The notes below the pieces were generated by a model. That model ran no database searches and was not told the DNA's origin. It was given only the letters and a program-made list of their open reading frames with translations. DNA of 64,000 bases from Paenibacillus daejeonensis DSM 15491. GTDB taxonomy: Bacteria; Bacillota; Bacilli; Paenibacillales; Paenibacillaceae. The stretch covers positions 151,418 through 215,417 of the forward strand of contig NZ_KB899659.1 of NCBI RefSeq assembly GCF_000378385.1, written 5' to 3'. The translations under genes were made by a program, and so were the position numbers. Of this stretch, positions 60,916 through 64,000 are shown one piece after another. Position 1 is the first letter of the stretch. Every line of letters starts with the position of its first letter.

Positions 60916-61854
60916 TCAAGATAACGCTCCAATAATCTCTGCTGCGCGACGCTCATACGTATGATGGGTATGAACATGCTGCATGCCTTGGGCTGCAATG
61001 GTCGCCCGCGCTTCGTCTCGAGGCAGATAGTAGTTCATGAGCTCTACCGTCTCCTCGTAACTAGCGGACCACACGAGATGCTTGTGATTCTCGAACATCG
61101 CTTCAATGGCTTTCGTTTTCTGCGTAAGGAGGAAGCCCCCGCAGCCCAATACCTCAAAGGTACGCATGGATTGCATGGTGACAGAGTCGACTATTGAATG
61201 CAGACCAAGGACCATTTTGGCTGAGCTGTACATACTTCCCGTCCGTTCATGGGCCAGATAGCCCTTGTGTACTTCTGCCGGAATTGAATAGGCATGTGCG
61301 GGGTTGCACCAATCCATGCCGTAGACCGCAATATTGGCGCTGTGATCAATGAATGGCTGGATAATATAGCGATAAGCTGCAATGCGTGGCGCAAATACGT
61401 TGTAATTGTTGCCGATATGAACGGCATCGAGGCTGGCCAATTGAGAATCAACCGGCTGTCTGAAGTAATAATCCGGATCGATCGCAAACGGAATGCAAAT
61501 CACGCGATATCCCTGCCGGCGGTAATTGGGCATCATCTCCTGGCAAGGGGTCAGACTGAGCACGGAACGAGCCGCCCATTCCATCGCCATGCCATCATTG
61601 GCTACGGGGTCCTCGATGGCCCAATAGATATGGGGAATCGACATCTGCTCCAGAACGGGGAATATCATCTCCCGATGCGTCACTCCGGATTCTGTGAATA
61701 TATAATCCGGTTTGAAGGTATCGATTTTGCGACGCAGCCCTTGTTCTGTCTGTTCTGGCACTTCCAAGCGGTCGGTCGTCCACCCGTGTTTCTCAAAGCC
61801 GGGCTGCATGCCGTATTTAATAATCGGTGCCGGATTGGTGAACAGAATCTTCAC
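60916..61854 (-). CDS. CgeB-like glycosyltransferase-family protein
   Basis: 312 residues. Features of the spore-maturation CgeB/DUF3880 family: MKILFTNPAPIIKYGM at the N-terminus, IFTESGVTHREMIFPVL, IPHIYWAIEDPVANDGM, and the C-terminal block TMQSMRTFEVLGCGGFLLTQ. In Bacillus subtilis CgeB affects the outermost spore glycan layer, so this gene points to spore-surface decoration. It is the first gene of the unit CgeB, GT4, GT1; the transcript seems to begin in the 160 bases before it, which also holds the terminator of the AarF gene. No ribosome site stands out. Confidence 0.85.
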   Translation of the reverse strand: MKILFTNPAPIIKYGMQPGFEKHGWTTDRLEVPEQTEQGLRRKIDTFKPDYIFTESGVTHREMIFPVLEQMSIPHIYWAIEDPVANDGMAMEWAARSVLSLTPCQEMMPNYRRQGYRVICIPFAIDPDYYFRQPVDSQLASLDAVHIGNNYNVFAPRIAAYRYIIQPFIDHSANIAVYGMDWCNPAHAYSIPAEVHKGYLAHERTGSMYSSAKMVLGLHSIVDSVTMQSMRTFEVLGCGGFLLTQKTKAIEAMFENHKHLVWSASYEETVELMNYYLPRDEARATIAAQGMQHVHTHHTYERRAAEIIGALS

Positions 61855-61955
61855 ACCGCAGCCTCCTTTTGCTTGCCGCAGACCTGATGGTCCGGGTTCT
61901 GTGTTATATCCTATTCTCCATGTTTGTCATGGCAACGGCGTGAGCCTGAGGTCTG

Positions 61956-62002
61956 TAAAAACACAAACAGGCGATGCCAACCCAGAGGTTGACATCGCCT
62001 GT
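61956..62002 (-). terminator. Terminator after the AarF gene
   Basis: Sixteen-bp stem (61987-62002 with 61967-61982, one G-U pair) with a four-base loop, then TTGTGTTTTT on the minus strand. Confidence 0.9.
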
Positions 62003-62020
62003 ATTGCGTGTGGACTTGAA

Positions 62021-63694
62021 CTAAAAGCGTCCGGATCGGAAAATCGCAAAAATCAGCCAGATAAATAAAACGAGCGCGACCACAAACCCGATCTCGATGA
62101 CCGGAATACGCCATAGCATCGTGTTCGAGTCGCTTAGGGCCGAGCCGATGATCAGACCGACCATCACAATACTAAGCGAGAGCAGCACGATACTGAAGGA
62201 CAAGCGATTGCTGATCCGGTCCATTTTCTTCATTAGATCCTCGACCTGTGGCGAGGCTACTTCGATGCGCAGCTTACCTTGCCGCAGCAAGGAAGACATC
62301 TGTTTGAGACTAAGCGGTACATCGCTGATCAGGTCCAGATAATCAGGGAGGTCCTCCAGCCAATTCTTCACCATCTGACGCGGACTGAGGCGCTCCAGAA
62401 GCAGACGTTTGCCGAAGGGCTCAGCCACATCGAACACACTGAAGGCGGGATCCAGCGACGATACGACACCTTCCATTGTCAAAAGGCACTTGCCGAGCAG
62501 TGTCATCTCTGCAGGCATTCGGATCCGGTGCCGGAATGCGATAGCAAATAAATCATTGACGGATTCGCCGAGGCTGATCTGATTCAGCGGCACTTTGTAA
62601 TATTTCTCCCGCAACAGGTCTACATCGCCGAACAACAGATCCTGATCGGCATCCTCCGGAATCACACCCATATGGGAGATGGCACGGATGACGCCCTTTG
62701 TACTTTGGTTGCGCAACGCAATGACCAACGAGGCAAAATGCTTCTTCATACTTGGCGACAGCCGGCCTACCATGCCGAAGTCCAGTAGGGCCAAATCGCC
62801 ATTCTTCAATGCGAGCACATTCCCGGGATGCGGATCTCCGTGGAACAGCCCTTCTACCAACACCTGATGAAAGATTGTCGATGCGAAGCGCTCGGCCAGT
62901 TTCTTGCGGTCCAGACCAGCGGCATCCAACTGCGTATGCTGAGTCAGCTTGATTCCTTCGATGTAGGACATCGTCAGGACTCGCTTGGTGGAGTAGTCCC
63001 AATGAACATCAGGCACGTGGATGTGCTTCAGCTTCTTGGCCTGATCGGCAAACCGTTCCATGTTGCGTGCTTCCGCTGTATAATCCATTTCGCCGCGCAG
63101 TGCCTTACCCAGCTCCTCGATGATATCCCCCAGTCGGTAATTACGCGCCCAATCGAGCCGATGCTCTGCCATTCTGGCCAGATCGGCGAGAATCTCCAGG
63201 TCGGTCTCGACAGCGTTATGTATGTTCGGACGCTGTACCTTAACGGCTACCGGAGTCCCATCGAGAAGCTCAGCATGATAAACCTGACCAATCGAAGCAG
63301 AAGCTATAGGGAGCTCCGGGAAAGAGCGGAATAGTTGCTCTACCGGCGCTCCCAGCTCGTGATGAATGATCGCCGAAGCCTCCTGGTAGGAGAAGGGCGG
63401 CACGTGATCCTGAAGCTTCTCCAGCTCCTGCAGGATATCTGCGGGCAGCAAATCCGGTCTGGTGCTTGCAATCTGTCCCAGCTTGACAAAGGTGGTGCCT
63501 AGCTCCTCAAGCAGGAGCCGTAGACGCTCGCCTACGCTCTTATTGTGAAGCTCCTTGCGGTCCTCACGCCTCAAGAACAGCAACTTGTCGGTAATCCCCA
63601 TCTCCTGAGAGACATAGCCAAGGCCGTTGCGCGCAAAAGCGGTCGCGATCGTCCGGTAACGCTGCAAATGTCGAATCCGCTTCCCTGCACTCAT
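62021..63694 (-). CDS. AarF/ABC1/UbiB-family kinase-like protein
   Basis: 557 residues. ABC1 kinase motifs: KVGQ-like LGEPVEQLFRSFPELPIASASIGQVYHAE... (conserved AS-IGQV block), PVAVKVQRPNI with the ATP-binding Lys, VEGLFHGDPHPGNVL, and the metal-binding LALLDFGMVGRL. Two membrane helices lie at the C-terminus (LSFSIVLLSLSIVMVGLIIG and VIEIGFVVALVLFIWLIFAI), as in UbiB proteins that support quinone synthesis or lipid handling. ATG follows GGGAGGAGC. It lies 16 bases downstream of the phasin-like gene and is probably co-transcribed, an arrangement common in Paenibacillus and Bacillus. Confidence 0.93.
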   Translation of the reverse strand: MSAGKRIRHLQRYRTIATAFARNGLGYVSQEMGITDKLLFLRREDRKELHNKSVGERLRLLLEELGTTFVKLGQIASTRPDLLPADILQELEKLQDHVPPFSYQEASAIIHHELGAPVEQLFRSFPELPIASASIGQVYHAELLDGTPVAVKVQRPNIHNAVETDLEILADLARMAEHRLDWARNYRLGDIIEELGKALRGEMDYTAEARNMERFADQAKKLKHIHVPDVHWDYSTKRVLTMSYIEGIKLTQHTQLDAAGLDRKKLAERFASTIFHQVLVEGLFHGDPHPGNVLALKNGDLALLDFGMVGRLSPSMKKHFASLVIALRNQSTKGVIRAISHMGVIPEDADQDLLFGDVDLLREKYYKVPLNQISLGESVNDLFAIAFRHRIRMPAEMTLLGKCLLTMEGVVSSLDPAFSVFDVAEPFGKRLLLERLSPRQMVKNWLEDLPDYLDLISDVPLSLKQMSSLLRQGKLRIEVASPQVEDLMKKMDRISNRLSFSIVLLSLSIVMVGLIIGSALSDSNTMLWRIPVIEIGFVVALVLFIWLIFAIFRSGRF

Positions 63695-63710
63695 CGCCTA
63701 GCTCCTCCCA

Positions 63711-64000
63711 TCAATGCTCTGTATTCAACTTCCTCTCCAGTTCTTCAATCCGCTGCTCGAGTCTGGCCACTTCCTCTCTTGTAGCCATCCCGCCTTCCTT
63801 CATGACTGCTTGCACCCGCTCCCGGGTAGCGCTCTCGATCTGATCCTTCAATTCATCTCCGCGCTTCACCAGGTCATCGACGAGATCCTTCGATTCCGCC
63901 CGGCTCACCTCGCCCTTGCGGACCAGTTCCTCAATGGTCTTCTCTACCTGCTCCTTGCCTGCCATAGCCAATCCAAGTCCAAGCGACAGCGCTCTGCCCA
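63711..64000 (-). CDS. Phasin-like (PhaP/PhaF-type) small helical protein, 5' truncated by the window edge
   Basis: The frame is open from the right edge: GRALSLGLGLAMAGKEQVEK, then ELVRKGEVSRAESKDLVDDL and a C-terminal coiled coil (ATREEVARLEQRIEELERKL). This is the small polyhydroxyalkanoate-regulator/phasin-like family of Bacillales, which precedes aarF in many of these genomes. The start lies beyond base 64000, so the coordinates are only the visible part; about 90 residues are seen. No ATG in the window has a convincing ribosome site. Confidence 0.75.
   Translation of the reverse strand, partial: GRALSLGLGLAMAGKEQVEKTIEELVRKGEVSRAESKDLVDDLVKRGDELKDQIESATRERVQAVMKEGGMATREEVARLEQRIEELERKLNTEH

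Overview
The window is a chromosomal segment of a spore-forming, low-to-mid GC Firmicute, most likely a Paenibacillus-type member of the Paenibacillaceae. The evidence is a Ger(x)A/C/B germination operon, CotF-like coat proteins, a collagen-like spore-surface protein, S-layer-homology (SLH) anchored enzymes, a YesM/YesN sensor pair next to a sugar ABC importer, and strong GGAGG-type ribosome sites. No rRNA, tRNA, phage, insertion sequence or CRISPR array was seen.

Layout. 0-5.8 kb: a truncated Zn/Cd-type P1B ATPase, an Acr3/BASS-like permease, an atypical SDR, an alpha/beta hydrolase, and an Lsa-type ABC-F ribosome-protection gene with a long attenuator-like leader. 5.8-15 kb: two lipoproteins, an excalibur protein, an EcsC and GHKL-ATPase pair, a two-component-system/lipoprotein operon, an FMN reductase, an NTF2-like protein and a TetR/CPBP-protease pair. 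15.1-15.8 kb: two decayed genes. 15.8-21 kb: transaldolase and zwf, a divergent LysR regulator, then a secreted copper-amine-oxidase-domain protein flanked by tandem repeats. 21-29.5 kb: a GH94-like phosphorylase, a manganese catalase gene with an early stop codon, an MBL hydrolase, DUF3231 and CotF-like genes, a stand-alone LigD-type ligase, and MarR/MFS. 29.4-33.4 kb: a germinant-receptor operon in the order A-C-small membrane protein-B.

33.5-46.2 kb is a carbohydrate-utilisation locus. It holds two permeases, two sugar-binding lipoproteins, a YesN-like regulator, a YesM-like kinase and a secreted protein of about 1,486 residues with three discoidin domains, a putative glycosidase barrel and three SLH domains. 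46.4-51 kb holds a CNNM/CorC protein with a leader carrying a seven-codon ORF, an SLH-anchored NagZ, and a 207-bp MITE-like repeat. 51-55.3 kb holds a MarR repressor divergent from a 1,365-residue molybdenum oxidoreductase/flavoprotein fusion, with a palindrome inside the fusion's promoter. 55.3-61.9 kb is a probable spore-surface glycosylation cluster: a collagen-like protein, a small partner protein, four glycosyltransferases and a CgeB-like protein. The window ends with an AarF/UbiB kinase and a truncated phasin-like gene.

The best candidates for new biology are the Lsa leader (promoter, 23-codon ORF, alternative hairpins, terminator), the collagen/glycosyltransferase cluster, the MarR-controlled fused reductase and the SLH-anchored discoidin enzyme with its dedicated sensing and import genes. 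All functional calls are by eye from sequence motifs; no database search was run.
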